Made by a program: the position numbers and the translations under genes. A DNA stretch of 64,000 nucleotides from Haliclona indistincta (taxonomy: Eukaryota > Porifera > Demospongiae > Haplosclerida > Chalinidae): assembly GCA_964017065.1 (NCBI GenBank), contig OZ024785.1, positions 9,317,086-9,381,085 of the forward strand, given 5' to 3'. Below the pieces are notes generated by a model. That model searched no databases. It saw only the letters and a list, made by a program, of their open reading frames with translations, and had not been told where the DNA came from. This document shows positions 1-11,771 of the stretch, piece after piece. How positions within the stretch are numbered: the stretch's first letter is position 1; each line of letters starts with the position of its first letter.

Positions 1-39
1 TAGATCTATTTGATACAACTTGATCCATGCAGTCCTTAC

Positions 40-79
40 CTCTGGTAAACAGTACTAAGCTAGCAAGGAGCAGCAACAT
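40..79 (-). CDS. Exon 1 (signal peptide) of receptor gene G0, rest outside window
   Basis: Reading leftward on the minus strand, a start codon at 77-79 opens a short hydrophobic leader (MLLLLASLVLFTR) that ends at a GTAAGG donor. It is identical in design to exon 1 of G2, G4, G5, G6 and G10. The gene continues beyond the left edge of the window. Unlike the other copies, its upstream flank loses homology to the array near position 130, just before the CACGTG box the others carry, and runs into alpha-mannosidase sequence. It may therefore have lost its promoter. The assignment rests on near-identity with the other copies. Confidence 0.75.
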
Positions 80-179
80 ATTAAAGTCAGTGATAGAGTG
101 AACATTATGTAAACAAGCCCAGATCATCTAAGAGAGAGAAAGATTCATGAAGTAAATCTCCACCATTACAAACAGACCA

Positions 180-873
180 TAGCTAAGAGAGATGCTTGTA
201 CAGCAGTATGTTCAAATGGATCGATGTGCCATCCAATACGCAGACAAGCAGCATTGTAGTGTGTAGAGGCCTCATCATTCATGCACCATCCAGCATTGAT
301 GAACTCCAGCTGTTTGTTATGTACCAGCTCTTGTACCTGAATAGTATCAAATGTCCATTCACATGCTATTATCTATGATTAGCCCCTCCCTCACACCTGA
401 TCCTGTTTCTCTTGAATCTGTTCTCTCCACCAGCCTTTGAGAAATGCAATGTCAACATAAATAAACTTCTTCTCTTTGTCCTTAACCAGCTTATCAATCA
501 CTGTATCTAGAATATACTTCACACCAGCTTGTGCTATCGATTCGTTAGCTGCAGCAAGACACAACAGTCAAGTTGTGGAGGTAACAGACAACAGAATTGC
601 AAATGAGTTAGGCCACCAAGCTCTGCCGGGAGAGCTAGTGGGAGGAAAGAGACTGAAGAGAAGAAAGTAAGGACTAACCAAAAGCTTACCTCCATAGTAG
701 TACTCATCCACTGTCTTTAGCCAGCCCACGTCATCGTGTTTGTGCGGTACAATATGAACGTTCAGCTTATCAGCTGCGCCTGCAGGCAGGCCTGCTGCAG
801 GCACTTCAGTCCAACAGCAACAAAACAAAAGCAGCAAACCCGGAGCAAGCATTAAAACGCATGACCTCGCCAT
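180..873 (-). pseudogene. MAN2B1: 5' fragment of lysosomal alpha-mannosidase (GH38)
   Basis: Three exon-like blocks match the start of lysosomal alpha-mannosidase, which trims mannose from N-glycans in lysosomes. Exon 1 (about 690-873) has a start codon, a long hydrophobic leader and the family block [11 protein letters not shown], with the His and Asp that bind zinc. Here the middle residue is Lys rather than the usual Thr. Exon 2 (about 410-548) carries QAGVKYILDTVI and FIYVDIAF. Exon 3 (about 180-370) carries LEFINAGWCMNDEA and WHIDPF, with the nucleophile-type Asp. Roughly 25-30 residues normally found between the last two motifs are missing, DPFGH reads DPFEH, and the frame stops soon after. 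The rest of the roughly 950-residue enzyme is absent, and the sequence runs into receptor DNA near 130. It is most likely a truncated pseudogene; an assembly join is the alternative. Confidence 0.8.
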
Positions 874-979
874 CTCCTAGCTGAATCGGCTACACAGCAG
901 CTAATTCTTAACGATATTCATTTACAATCAACGATATTCATGACTTCTGCAAAATTAATCATGCATGCTGTCTGCATGC

Positions 980-1465
980 TGTACTTGTTAACCCTCGGCG
1001 CATGCGCGAGGGTTACGGTACTTGCCTGGTCGCATTCTGTCTATCGAGCTACAGAGAACAGCGATCACTTCTATGCGTCGACTAAGGCAAGACAGACTAA
1101 GCACGACCAGAGCTTGCAATCTGACTCGTGGATTTTGCGAAAATGCTTTCGTTCGCGAGTTACGACTGGCTCACCTTGACGGCCGTCTCGGACCTCTCTG
1201 AGGACAAAAACGCTCTGGTTGGCTGTCTAGGTACTCTTACAGTCGATTTGAATTGTAGCACAGCTCTGGGATGCATAGATTCTTCAAGAAAAAGTTGTCA
1301 GCTTACTGCACACGTGTACGTATTCGGTTGTAGTCACGCCCGCCTAATGCACCTTGACAGACCATTAATTTTAACTTCCAACATGCTAATTTATGGAGTT
1401 TGCAGCTATGCAGGCTGACACTACAATGCGAATGGCATGCCCGCCGAGGGTTTGTGAAATATTTC
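980..1465. mobile_element. Short non-autonomous element beginning with a GC-rich hairpin
   Basis: The left end at about 990-1018 is a near-perfect hairpin (AACCCTCG, then GCGCATGCGC, then CGAGGGTT). A diverged second copy lies at 53982-54525, where it interrupts another repeat and so shows the element's limits. Both end in a GAGGGTTT..GTGAAAT stretch. No coding capacity was found. Confidence 0.6.
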
Positions 1466-1522
1466 ATAAATTTTGGTAATCAAACAGTCAACAGTCACAC
1501 ATTTCAGCAGTTATCCAGTTTG

Positions 1523-2165
1523 CTATGTTGTAGTGATCACATCATATAATTGACACTCATTCATCTCAATATTGTATGTGCCCAAAAACAACAACATTGT
1601 ACATAGGATTCCACGAAGACAACGATCCTGCTCCCAGATAGGTGTGGTAGAACTCTCAACAGGAGGTGGATTAGTAGCAACAGTAACACTCTCCTTTGTA
1701 GCTTCTTGATTCTGTAAAGAAAGATACATGTATTACTAAAGGCACACTCAGATAAATTATGTACATTTGTTTACCTGTTTCTTCTTGTACCGCCAAACCA
1801 TACACACAAAAAAAATAAAAAATGATCCTGATATCATGATGAAAATAGCTAAGCAAAATTTTGAAATGATCATGTAGGAGAAACGTTTTTGTGTATTTCT
1901 CATCAAATGCTACTGAGACACTCACTAATGCCGGATATAAAGATTCTGTTATATTTATGAACACAAAATTAATATTAATAATAGTGAGAGTTGTAGAGTA
2001 TAGAAACTAACCTGTGGTTGTGGGTGTGGCTCCTGGTGCAGTACTACTGGACAGTAACACTACGGTGTATTTTGAAACAGACGCTGCCGTTGTTATGGTA
2101 ACTGGAGCTGTTGTGTTGATGTCATCTACTGCATCACCATCAGTAGCTATGATGGTTCAATTAGG
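1523..2165 (-). pseudogene. Truncated receptor remnant (exon 6, TM and tail)
   Basis: This is a 3' fragment of a receptor of the G3/G6 type. About 2014-2160 matches the second half of exon 6 (an ATDGDAVDDINT-like segment, then a Thr/Ser-rich stalk). About 1780-1960 encodes a hydrophobic segment followed by Lys residues. About 1523-1712 encodes a tail ending in NIEMNECQLYDVI. The two YENI motifs of the normal tail are gone, and the 5' side of exon 6 breaks off at about 2165. No Ig or FN3 exons precede it. It is a decayed partial duplicate. Confidence 0.65.
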
Positions 2166-2269
2166 AGGAAAGCAGGAGGTTGCTAGTCCCCCTTAACATA
2201 TTCTCAGCCCTTTTTGAAATTATATAATATTATTGCTGGGCATGCTGGCCCATCAATTTTTTACTATCA

Positions 2270-2362
2270 GACTGTAGCCAGGGAATGCTACTGTTGTTGA
2301 TACTCGCTTGTCTCAGTTTTGTGCAGAGGAGGTAGTGTTTGTGTGAAGAGCGGCACCTAAGG
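2270..2362 (-). pseudogene. Remnant of death-domain terminal exon (unit of G1)
   Basis: After a TTGCTGCCTTAG acceptor the frame reads VPLFTQTLPPLHKTETSE and then hits a stop. This is the leader of the DD exon seen complete in other units. The death domain itself is missing. It lies 3' of the G1 tail exon, where every unit carries a DD exon. Confidence 0.6.
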
Positions 2363-2899
2363 CAGCAACACAATAACATGTTATAGTCTTATAGTATAAA
2401 CTGAGCTTTAATATTTTCTCAACTCTTGTGCAAACTTCAACCAAGTACTGGCACACTTTATGAAGTACAGTAAACAGTGTGTCATTAATGGGTCATGCAC
2501 TATGCTAACATTAGCATTATTTTTATGGTTCACTGGCTATGTGGTGGAGTAGTGTAGTGATAACATGCCTGCCTAACTAGTTGCCATGGTCAACTTCCTA
2601 TTGTAGATCATGTACACATGTTTGTGTGAAGAACTGAAATATGTGAATGCAAAACAATGATGTAGTTGACTCTGAGTTCCCTTATGACACACACGAGGAT
2701 TATATTGTGTATTGTGTATAACAGAAATGTAAACCCATTGACATACCATGCTCATCTTACAACATTCATTTTCCAACAATCAAACTTTTACATACAGAGT
2801 TAATTTTACTATATGACACACCATCATTCATAATTCTTTATGTTTAAAATTTATGAGGAATTTGTCATGATGTCATTATGTTAATGAAATTAATTTGAT

Positions 2900-4976
2900 T
2901 TATGCTCTATTGATCACACCATATGCTGGACACTCCTTCATCTCAATATTGCTGCTCTGTGGTGAGAATGCCACTGCTGGTATGTTCTCATATGAAGGAG
3001 CAGTCTGCACTGAACTCTGAGACAATGGATCAATATTCTCATACAGTGGGACAGGAGCAGGTGGAACAGTCAACACAGCTCTTTGCTTCTGCAAAATTAT
3101 GTTATTCATTCAACAATTTACATGCTTCAAAACAATATACCTTGACTTTTTTATTGCAGTACAAAAGTAGAAACACAGAACTTAGAATAATTCCTAATAC
3201 AATAATTGTCACTAAACCTGTACGTGATGCATGCATTGTTATGATAATAAGTACAGTACCTATATAACTTACCAACAGCAACTACTACTGTACTAGTGTC
3301 ACTGGATGGTAGACTAGTTGATACTGATAGTGGGGTTACACAAATCGAATAAGGCAATGTACTGTTGCAGGTACTGACCAGTATTGGATGATGATACAGT
3401 ATTTTGAGTTGATGATGTAGTAGTAGTGACATCAGGAACAGACACTCCTGTTATAGTAACTGGTGCTACAACATTGATGTCTTCTTCAGCATCAGCATCA
3501 GTAGCGGTGATAGAGTATGATGGGTTAGGGTCTACTTCTATGCAACCAGCAGTCTGATCAATTGTTCCATTATGCTCAGTTCCAGTCGTACTACATCTAA
3601 ACAAGATGAAAGAACTAGCTGGTTCAACATGACCCTCAACATATTCAACACTAAGACACACTCTTCCATTCTCTATGTTCATCACTGTAGCATTGCGTAC
3701 ATCAAAGGTGCCTGTAGAATGAATAAGTAGAACTTTATAAATTTTTAATGATCTTTTTGATATCACAATGTTTCAGCTCATAACTTTTGACACTTTATGT
3801 AAACTTCACTCACTAATCTCTAGTTGTTGTGACTGCTGTACCACTCCTCCATTATAGTGTATATTCAATGTTGCTGTGTACTTCCTGTTCTCCATTAAGT
3901 CAGAGAATGTAGCCATCACTCTCCTCTCTCCATCAGGTAACATGCTCACTGTACCATTAGTACCAGTACAAGATGAGTTCAGACATACTTGGACAGTAGT
4001 GTGATTGATAGCAATTTTACACACAGATGTTTTCTGTGCAAAATTAATAATAATACAAAAGTTGTATCTATGAAGCAGTAATGGCACCTCAAAATAAAAT
4101 GCATATGTCCATTTGGTGCTTTTAACGAAATCATTTCTTGTGGTATTCATCAAGGAACTCATGAACTTCATGGCACTAACTATGTTCATGTAAGTGCAAT
4201 TACGTCAATGTAAAAAAAATGTCCTCAATTCTCACTTGATGAAGGTGTTCGTATCATAAACGATGTATTATTCCCAGTCCCGGCATCATTCACTGCTGCT
4301 ACCTCTGCCTTTACCATTTCTCCCAGACTGCTCACACTATAAAGGTACTCAGTGGTGTTTGTTGTGCCAGTCCTCAACACTGCTCCATCACTGTGTCTAG
4401 TGATGTTGATGGTGTAGTAGTTAATAGGAACTCCTTGTAGAGTGTAGGGAGCAGTCCAGGTGAGACGTAGTGTACAGTGATCCACCTCAGTACTGGTCAG
4501 GTTACCAACAGATGACAAGAGACCTATACAGTGTGTAAATTGAAAGATACAGTTATTATTTGTATGCAAAATGACTCACCTTGAACTAAAAGTAGAGCAC
4601 TATATATAGTGCTAGCAGCTGTATTTAGATTAACAACAATACACCTCACAGAAGTGTCGCTGTGTTCTAGTAGAGCAGTAAATGATAGCACTGATCGTTT
4701 TCCACCATCAGGAAGGCTATGTAAAGCTGTACTAGCTGTATCAATATTCGGATTAGTGCTCCAAGTAATGATATCTTGACTGTTTGTAGTAGCACAAGGG
4801 AAGTCCACCACCTGACCTACACTGACATTTTGTGATAGTGGTGCTTCAGTTACTGTGGCAGCACTCACAAGTACAATTCCTGTTATAGCTAATACAGAAT
4901 AATAATGATATTTAATCCATCATAGATTCATACCTCTACTGAACAGCAGCAAGCTAGCAAAGAGCAGTCGTTGCAT
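2900..4976 (-). CDS. Receptor G1: Ig-FN3-FN3-like-TM with YENI tail
   Basis: Nine exons: 4934-4976, 4580-4879, 4236-4523, 4088-4179, 3814-4033, 3379-3711, 3273-3323, 3141-3217, 2900-3088. They sum to 1593 nt, one open frame of 530 residues, all with GT-AG introns. Order: leader MQRLLFASLLLFSR; Ig domain with Cys, Trp and Cys (FPCATTN..ITW..VRC); FN3 domain (TLRLTWTAPYTLQGVPI); a domain split by a phase-0 intron with two Cys and a typical FN3 F-strand (LMENRKYTATL); a second such domain; a Thr/Ser stalk; a transmembrane helix spanning exons 7-8 followed by NKKVK; and a tail with two YENI motifs and AYGVI near the end. It is probably a plasma-membrane recognition receptor. YENI fits a Grb2-type SH2 site once phosphorylated, which is an inference. 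It has N-terminal type 1 and C-terminal type A. The ligand is unknown. Confidence 0.85.
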
Positions 4977-5013
4977 TCTAGTAATGACCAAGAGTGAGTA
5001 AACAAGCATTACT

Positions 5014-5019
5014 CACGTG
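5014..5019. promoter_or_regulatory. CACGTG E-box upstream of G1
   Basis: A palindromic E-box 38-43 nt upstream of the G1 start codon, within a conserved TCACGTGATCAC block. The same box occurs 34-46 nt upstream of the start codons of G2-G6 and G10. Confidence 0.5.
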
Positions 5020-5169
5020 ATCACAAATATTCACTGTCACAACAATAACACTATGCCTAACAGTATTCATTACTTTGCTAGATACATGTACATAAGGCTA
5101 ATAAGTACTAAATGTACTACAACTAATTAACATTATGCCTAATAGTGTTCTACTAATGGATCACACAAA

Positions 5170-5405
5170 TGTGTGTTGTAACTTCTCCTAGCATGCAGAT
5201 ACCACACTCAAGCCAGTGAGGTCAGTAGCTTCACTATTGTAACATGAATAAATCAACAATAACATGAATTGATCAACAACATAAATTATTTTCAAATTTC
5301 TTTCTTGAAAAGGTCATTAATATAACTGCAACTACTGTTATTGATGCTCATTAGTCTCAGTCTCACATGGAAGAGGTGGTACTAGTGTTTGTGTGAAGAG
5401 TGTCA
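5170..5405 (-). pseudogene. Decayed death-domain exon (unit of G2)
   Basis: The 5' part reads MTLFTQTLVPP and then stops. The 3' part (about 5170-5240) still aligns at the DNA level with the region coding NLVFHHATLFQLLTPLAP but is full of stops. The remainder is deleted. No product is expected. Confidence 0.6.
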
Positions 5406-5544
5406 TTTGAAAGCAACAACAGAATAACATGTTATTTATTATGTCATTGAATAACTGAGTTTTTATCAACTCCCATTGTGTGGATGTCAACTAACTGTCA
5501 ACAGTACTGTATGAAGCACAGTAATGTTGTGATTCCTTTCGTCT

Positions 5545-7614
5545 TTATGTTCTAGTGATCACACCATATGCTGGACACTCCTTCATCTCAATATTGCTGC
5601 TCTGTGGTGAGAATGCTACTGCTGGTATGTTCTCATATGAAGGAGCAGTCTGCACTGAACTCTGAGACAATGGATCAATATTCTCATACGTTGGGACAGG
5701 AGCAGGTGGAACAGTCAATGCAGCTCTTTGCTTCTGCAAAATTATGTTAGTCATTCAAAAATTTACATGCTTCAAAACAATATACCTTGACTTTTTTATT
5801 GCAGTACAATAGTAGGAACACAGAGCCTAGAATAATTCCTGATACAATAATTGTCACTAAACCTGTACGTGATGCATTGTTATGATAATAAGTACAGTAC
5901 CTATATAACTTACCAACAGAAACTACTACTGACACAATCACTATTGTACTAGTGTCACTGGATGGTAGACTAGTTGATACTGATAGTGGGGTTACACAAA
6001 TCGAGTAAGGCAATGCACTGTTGCAGGTACTGACCAGTATTGGATGATGATACAGTATTTTGAGTTGATGATGTAGTAGTAGTGACATTAGGAACAGACA
6101 CTCCTGTTATAGTAACTGGTGCTACAACATTGATGTCTTCTTCAGCATCAGCATCAGTAACGATGATAGTGTATGATGGGTTAGGGTCTACTTCTATGCA
6201 ACCAGCAGTCTGATCAATTGTTCCATTATGCTCAGTTCCAGTCGTACTACATCTAAACAAGATGAAAAAACTAGCTGGTTCAACATGACCCTCAACATAT
6301 TCAACACTAAGACACACTCTTCCATTCTCTATGTTCATCACTGTAGCATTGCGTACATCAAAGGTGCCTGTAGAGTTAATACTCGATAAATTTTTTAATG
6401 ATCTTTTGATAGCACAGTGTTTCAGCTCATAAAATTTGATACCTATGTAAGCAGTACTCACTAATCTCTAGTTGTTGTGACTGCTGTACCACTCCTCCAT
6501 TATAGTGTATATTCAATGTTGCTGTGTACTTCCTGTTCTCCATTAGGTCAGTGAATGTAGCCATCACTCTCCTCTCTCCATCAGGTAACATGCTCACTGT
6601 ACCATTAGTACTAGTACAAGATGAGTCCAGACATGCTTCAACAGTAACATGGCTGATAGCATTTCCACACACAGATGTTTCCTGCACACAAAATAATGTT
6701 ACAAATTTTGTTATCACCATGACGCAGCATAAATAATTATTACCTCAAAATCAAAAGTGTATGTCCAGTTGGTGTTGGTCCTCATGGCATTCATCAAGGT
6801 ACTGATAAATTTCACACCACTTACTATGTTCAAACATACCTTTGAAATTAAGTCAACGTGCAGCGATGTCTCACTTGATGAAGGTGTTTGTGTCATAATA
6901 ATTGTAGCATTCCCAGTCCCTGCTCCATTCACTGCTGTCACCTCTATCTCCAGTGTTTCTCCCAGACTGCTCACACTATAAAGGTACTCAGTGGTGTTTG
7001 TTGAGTCAGTCCTCAACACTGCTCCATTGGTATCTTTTATGTTGATTATGTAGTTAATGGCAACACCATTCAGGCTGCTAGGAGCAATCCAGGTGAAGTG
7101 TAGTGTACAGTTGTCAACTGTAGTACTCATCAAGTTGCTAACTGGTGACAGGACACCTGCAGTTTACAATAATTCTCTGTCTAGTATAATGATCGAGTTC
7201 TGTTACCTTGAATCATCAATAATGCAAAGCTCTGGTTGAATCCAGTAGTTGTTGTAGCAACACAAACAATACTAATACTGGTCTGGTCAGATGGAGCTAT
7301 AAAGCTCAGTGTTACTAGTCTGTCTCCATTTGGTAGATCACTGCCATCAGTAACACTGCCTCCTACTGTTGGAGTAGTACTTAGACTAAAACTAGTCAGT
7401 ACACTCGCTGGAGCAGCACATGTGAACTCCACCATTGTACCAGCACTGACATTTCTTGACTGAGGTGTGGTTGAAAACACTATTCCTGCTGCATAGCTAC
7501 CTAGATACATCAAAGAAACAAAACAGTACATGTTAAAGAACTCTAGATCACAACTTGATCCATGCAGTCCTTACCTCTGGTAAACAGTACTAAGCTAGCA
7601 AGGAGCAGCAACAT
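5545..7614 (-). CDS. Receptor G2: Ig-FN3-FN3-like-TM with YENI tail
   Basis: Nine exons: 7575-7614, 7207-7500, 6875-7156, 6744-6823, 6462-6681, 6035-6367, 5914-5979, 5786-5862, 5545-5733. The total is 1581 nt, an open frame of 526 residues. The leader is MLLLLASLVLFTR. The Ig domain (VEFTCAAPAS..SIVCVA) has both Cys but no clear core Trp. The FN3 domain begins TTVDNCTLHFTWIAPSSL. The remaining ectodomain, TM helix and tail (PTYENI, PSYENI, PAYGVI) are close to G1. This is N-terminal type 2 joined to C-terminal type A. Exon 7 carries an extra IVIVSV segment compared with G1, lengthening the hydrophobic stretch. It is predicted to be an intact single-pass receptor with an unknown ligand. Confidence 0.85.
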
Positions 7615-7659
7615 ATCATAGTCAGTGATAGAGTGAACATTATGTAAACAAGCCCAGAC

Positions 7660-7665
7660 CACGTG
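7660..7665. promoter_or_regulatory. CACGTG E-box upstream of G2
   Basis: It lies 46-51 nt upstream of the G2 start codon, in the conserved block shared by all array members. Confidence 0.5.
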
Positions 7666-7774
7666 TTCACAAAAATTAATAATTACTGTCACAACAAATG
7701 ATAAATATTCATAATTATGTCGTTATGAGTTTTTCAGCATGAATCAATTCTTTAAGCAATAATGTCACTTTTGT

Positions 7775-8256
7775 AATGCAGAATGGTTATCGGTTCTTTT
7801 AGCAAGTGCATTAGCCAGTCATACTGCACCGAGACTCTTCACACACTTGATGAGTTGAATCTCTTCTGTGACTGCTCCTCCCACACATACAGCATGGCTT
7901 TGAGACAGCTCTCTTCATTTCCCATATTGTTCACTTCAAGGTATGTTGTTAGCCCCAGTTCTTCTCCTAGATGGTACCACATTGGAGCTAATGGGGTCAG
8001 TAGCTGGAATAATGTGGCGTGATGAAACACTAGATTATCAATCCCATGAAGAATCTCTGTAAGATAATGGTTAACTAATTGAGTCAACTTGAGTGTATAC
8101 TGATCTAAGTATTTGTCTTCCTCCTCAAACAGGTCTTTGGCACAAAGAGTACAGTACCTTACATCAGAGTCTGATGGTAACTGCAACTGTTGTTGACGCT
8201 CGCTTGTCTCAGTTTTGCGTGGAGGAGGCAGTGTTTGTGTGAAGAGTGGCACCTAA
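7775..8256 (-). pseudogene. Death-domain terminal exon of G3 unit, frameshifted near the end
   Basis: The exon opens after a GCTGCCTTTAG acceptor in phase 0 with VPLFTQTLPPPRKTET, then a linker (LFEEEDKYLDQY), then a death-domain-like fold (HHATLFQLLTPLAPMW, then LGEELGL, then EESCLKAMLYVWEEQ). A net loss of 13 nt near 7856, relative to the copies at 19.1 and 22.2 kb, deletes the YSWITIIKCV segment and shifts the frame, so the last helices are lost. The downstream DNA still matches the ending LANALAQRTDNHSALQK in another frame. The exon sits 3' of the G3 YENI exon and could be its alternative last exon. Confidence 0.65.
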
Positions 8257-8890
8257 AGGCAGCAACACAATAATATGTTATTGACTGAACGACAGTCAAT
8301 TTTTGATTGTTGAGTCAATAACATGTTATTGTCTCAACAATAGCATGTTATTAACTAGTAGTAAAAAATGTGCTTTCATATTATTTTTTCTCAAATCTTG
8401 TGCAAACTTCAACCAAGTACTGGCACACTTTATGAAGCACAGTAAACAGTGTGTCATTAATATGTAGGTCGTGCACTGTGCTAACATTAGCATTATTTTA
8501 TGGTTCCCTGGCTATGTGGTAGAGTAGTGTAGTGATAACATGCCTGCCTAACTAGTTGCCATGGTCAACTTCGATCCTATTGTAGAATAATGTACACATG
8601 CTTGTGTAAGAACTGAAACATATGAATGCAAAACAATGATGTAGTTGTCTCTGAGTTCTCTTATGACACACAAGAGGATTATATTGTGTATTGTGTATAA
8701 CTCTAATTTAAACTCATTGTCGTACCAAGCCCATCCTACAACGTTAATTTTTCAACAATCAAACTTTTACATACAGAGTTAATTTTACTGTTATGACACC
8801 GTCACTCATAATTTCTTTATGTTTTAAATTTGTGAAGCAATTTTGTCACGATGACATCATGTTAATGAAATAAAATTGATTTCCATTTCT

Positions 8891-10957
8891 CTATGTTTTA
8901 TTGATCACACCATATGCTGGACACTCCTTCATCTCAATATTGCTGCTCTGTGGCGAGAATGCTACTGCTGGTATGTTCTCATATGAAGGAGCAGTCTGCA
9001 CTGAACTCTGAGACAATGGATCAATATTCTCATACATCGGGACAGGAGCAGCTGGAACAGTAGCACCAGTAGCACTCCTCTTTGTAGCTCCTCTACAGTA
9101 CTAAATGATAGACACATTACAGGCATGTATCACCGATTTAGGTTTATGTACTTGTTTCTGACATAAAATGACACATATCAACAAACCAATGATAGTTCCA
9201 GTAACTATGACGACAACTACAATAGCAATAAAAATAATTATGAATTTCACAATAATAATTATATCTCACCAAACACTAGTGGGACAATCACTACTACCAG
9301 AAATAGAGACTCTGATACAACTACAGACCCTGTGATATTAAAAGTGAAAGTAAATGAAGGAGAGCCTCGTATTCTCTAACCTGTTGATGTGGGTGTGGCT
9401 CCTGGTGCAGTACTAGACAGTATTATTGTGTATTCTGGTACAACCACTCCTAATATGGTAACTGGTGCTATTGTGTTAATCTCATCTACTGCATCACCAT
9501 CAGTAGCTATGATAGCGTATGATGGATGAGCTGGTACATTGAGTATACACATTGATGATCCTTGTATCGTTGCATTATAAATATCAAGACCAGTTAGTGT
9601 AGATCTGAACACCACATAGCAGTGAGGATTTGGTTCATGTCCCTCAACATACTGAACTATCAGACACACTCGACCATCAACTACTGGACCATTCACTGTA
9701 ACACTCCATACATCAAATGTTGCTATAACAGAGTGTCAGAATTATAGGCATTGTGCCAGTATTTATCACTACTCACTGATCTCTACTAGAGGTGATTGAT
9801 GTATTACTCCTCCTCCTCCACTAGGCTGTACTAATGCTGAGGCAGAGTACTTCTTGTTCTCGATTAAGTTAGTAAACGTAGCCACCACTCTCCTGCTACT
9901 ATCAGGTAACATGTTCACACTGCTAGTAGAAGCAATGATACAAGAGTTGAGACAAGCTTGAATGATAACAGCATTATCACTGACACACACTGGTATGTTC
10001 TGTAACGAGCAATATTCTCTATTTTAGCACAAAACATAATATCTACCTCAATTGTAAATACGTAACTCCAGTCACTATTGTTCCTCTCATGAACGATTTT
10101 GTCATTGGTAATATTGACTGTGAGATGAATGTCTATGATACTGATTTTTGTGTGTGTAACTTGACCACACATAATAATTATTATTATTTACACACACTCT
10201 ATCATGTCACTATAATCATTACTTACTTGACTGTATTGATACAGTGATACTGGAATTATTTCCAGTCCCGGCATCATTCACTGCTGTCACCTCTATCTCC
10301 AGTGTTTCTCCCTGACTGCTCACACTATAAAGGTACTCAGTGGTGTTTGTTGAGTCAGTCCTCAACACTGCTCCATCACTGTGTCTAGTGATGTTGATGG
10401 TGTAGTAGTTAATAGGGACTCCTTGTAGAGTGTAGGGAGCAGTCCAGGTGAGACGTAGTGTACAGTGATCCACCTCAGTACTGGTCAGGTTACCAGCAGG
10501 TAACAAGGGACCTGTACAGTGTGTAAATTGAAATATATATATATTAATTTTGTAAGCAAATTGACTTACCTTGAACTAAAAGCAAGGCAATATTTATAGT
10601 GCCAGCAGCTGTATTTGGATCAGTAACAATACACCTCACAGTAGCGCTATTGTGTTGTAGTAGAGCAGTAAATGATAGCACTGATCGTTTTCCACCACCA
10701 GGAAGGCTTTGTAAAGCTGTAGTAGCTGTATCAATATTCGGATTAGTGCTCCAAGTGATGATATCTTGACTGTTTGTAGTAGCACAAGTGAAGTTCACTA
10801 GCTGGCCTATACTGACATTTTGTGGTAGTGGTGCTTCAGTTACCGTGGCAGCATTCACAAGTACAATTGCTAAGACAGAATAATAATGATATTTAATCCA
10901 TCATAGATTCTTACCTCTACTAAGCAGCAGCAAGCTAGCAAAGAGCAGTCGTTGCAT
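8891..10957 (-). CDS. Receptor G3: Ig-FN3-FN3-like-TM with YENI tail, C-terminal type B
   Basis: Nine exons: 10915-10957, 10570-10869, 10227-10511, 10047-10132, 9777-9999, 9381-9722, 9270-9329, 9152-9216, 8891-9100. They sum to 1614 nt, an open frame of 537 residues. The leader, Ig and first part of FN3 match G1 (type 1). From the end of FN3 (SSITVSIQSSK) onward the protein is type B: NSDWSYVFTIE, CVSDNAVIIQACLNSC, then GRVCLIVQYVEGHEPNP. The TM helix is VVIVTGTIIGLLICVILC. The tail begins YCRGATKRSATG, unlike the KQRA start of type A, but then gives the same PMYENI, PSYENI and PAYGVIN motifs. It is probably intact. The mosaic join with type 1 lies inside the FN3 exon. Confidence 0.85.
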
Positions 10958-10990
10958 TCTAATAATGACGATGAGTAAACAAACATTACT

Positions 10991-10996
10991 CACGTG
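10991..10996. promoter_or_regulatory. CACGTG E-box upstream of G3
   Basis: It lies 34-39 nt upstream of the G3 start codon, in the same sequence context as the box of G1. Confidence 0.5.
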
Positions 10997-11164
10997 ATCA
11001 CAAATATTCACTGTCACAACAATAACATTATGTCTAACAGTATTCATTACTTTGCTAGACACATGTACATTATGTCAGTAGTTATTTTGGCAAGTGAGTA
11101 CTAAATGTACTACAACTAATTAACATTATGCCTAATAATGTTCTACTAATGGAGCACACAAATG

Positions 11165-11385
11165 TGTGTTGTAACTTCTCCTAGCATGCAGGTACCACAC
11201 TCAAGCCAGTGAGGTCAGTAGCTTCACTATTGTAACATGAATAAATTGATCAACAACATAAAATTTCTTTCTCAAAAAGGTCATTGATATAACTGCAACT
11301 GTTGTTGATGCTTATTTGTCTCAGTCTCGCCTAGAAGAGGTGGTACTAGTGTTTGTGTGAAGAGAGGCGTTTGAAAGCAACAACA
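11165..11385 (-). pseudogene. Decayed death-domain exon (unit of G4)
   Basis: It has the same arrangement and decay as the unit at 5170-5405. The leader PLFTQTLVPP survives after an acceptor-like sequence. The death-domain core is recognisable only as scattered DNA similarity with stops. The closeness of these two remnants suggests that they decayed before the duplication that separated their units. Confidence 0.55.
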
Positions 11386-11771
11386 GAATAACATGTTATT
11401 TCTGAATAACTGAGTTTTTATCAACTACCATTGTGTGGATGTCACACCAGTACTGTATGAAGCACAGTAAACAGTGTATCATTGGGTCATGTATTGTACT
11501 AACATTAGCATCATCTTGTGGTGCCTGCCTAGGTGGTATAGAGCAGTGTAGTCAAGGCCATTGTATATTTGATTTATGCATAATGATTGAATCTTTTTGC
11601 AATACTATCACTCAGCTTTCTATGCGTATTGCATCAGTAATGATTGTTTTTGTGTGCTCGGTTGAACTTTTACAGTATAGTGGTACCAAATGTCTGTTCG
11701 GAGTGTACTGTAATCATGTTAAGATGACTTAATCATGATGAGTTGCATGATTGTTAAATTATAATTCGTCT

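Noticed and set aside
2900..3088. Canonical ITIM in the receptor tail
   Set aside because: Position -2 before the Tyr in PTYENI, PSYENI and PAYGVI is Pro, which does not fit the (S/I/V/L)xYxx(I/V/L) rule.
2923..3120. Plus-strand open frame repeated at 5568, 11795, 15083 and 61439
   Set aside because: It is the antisense of the conserved YENI tail exon, open only because the exon itself is conserved.
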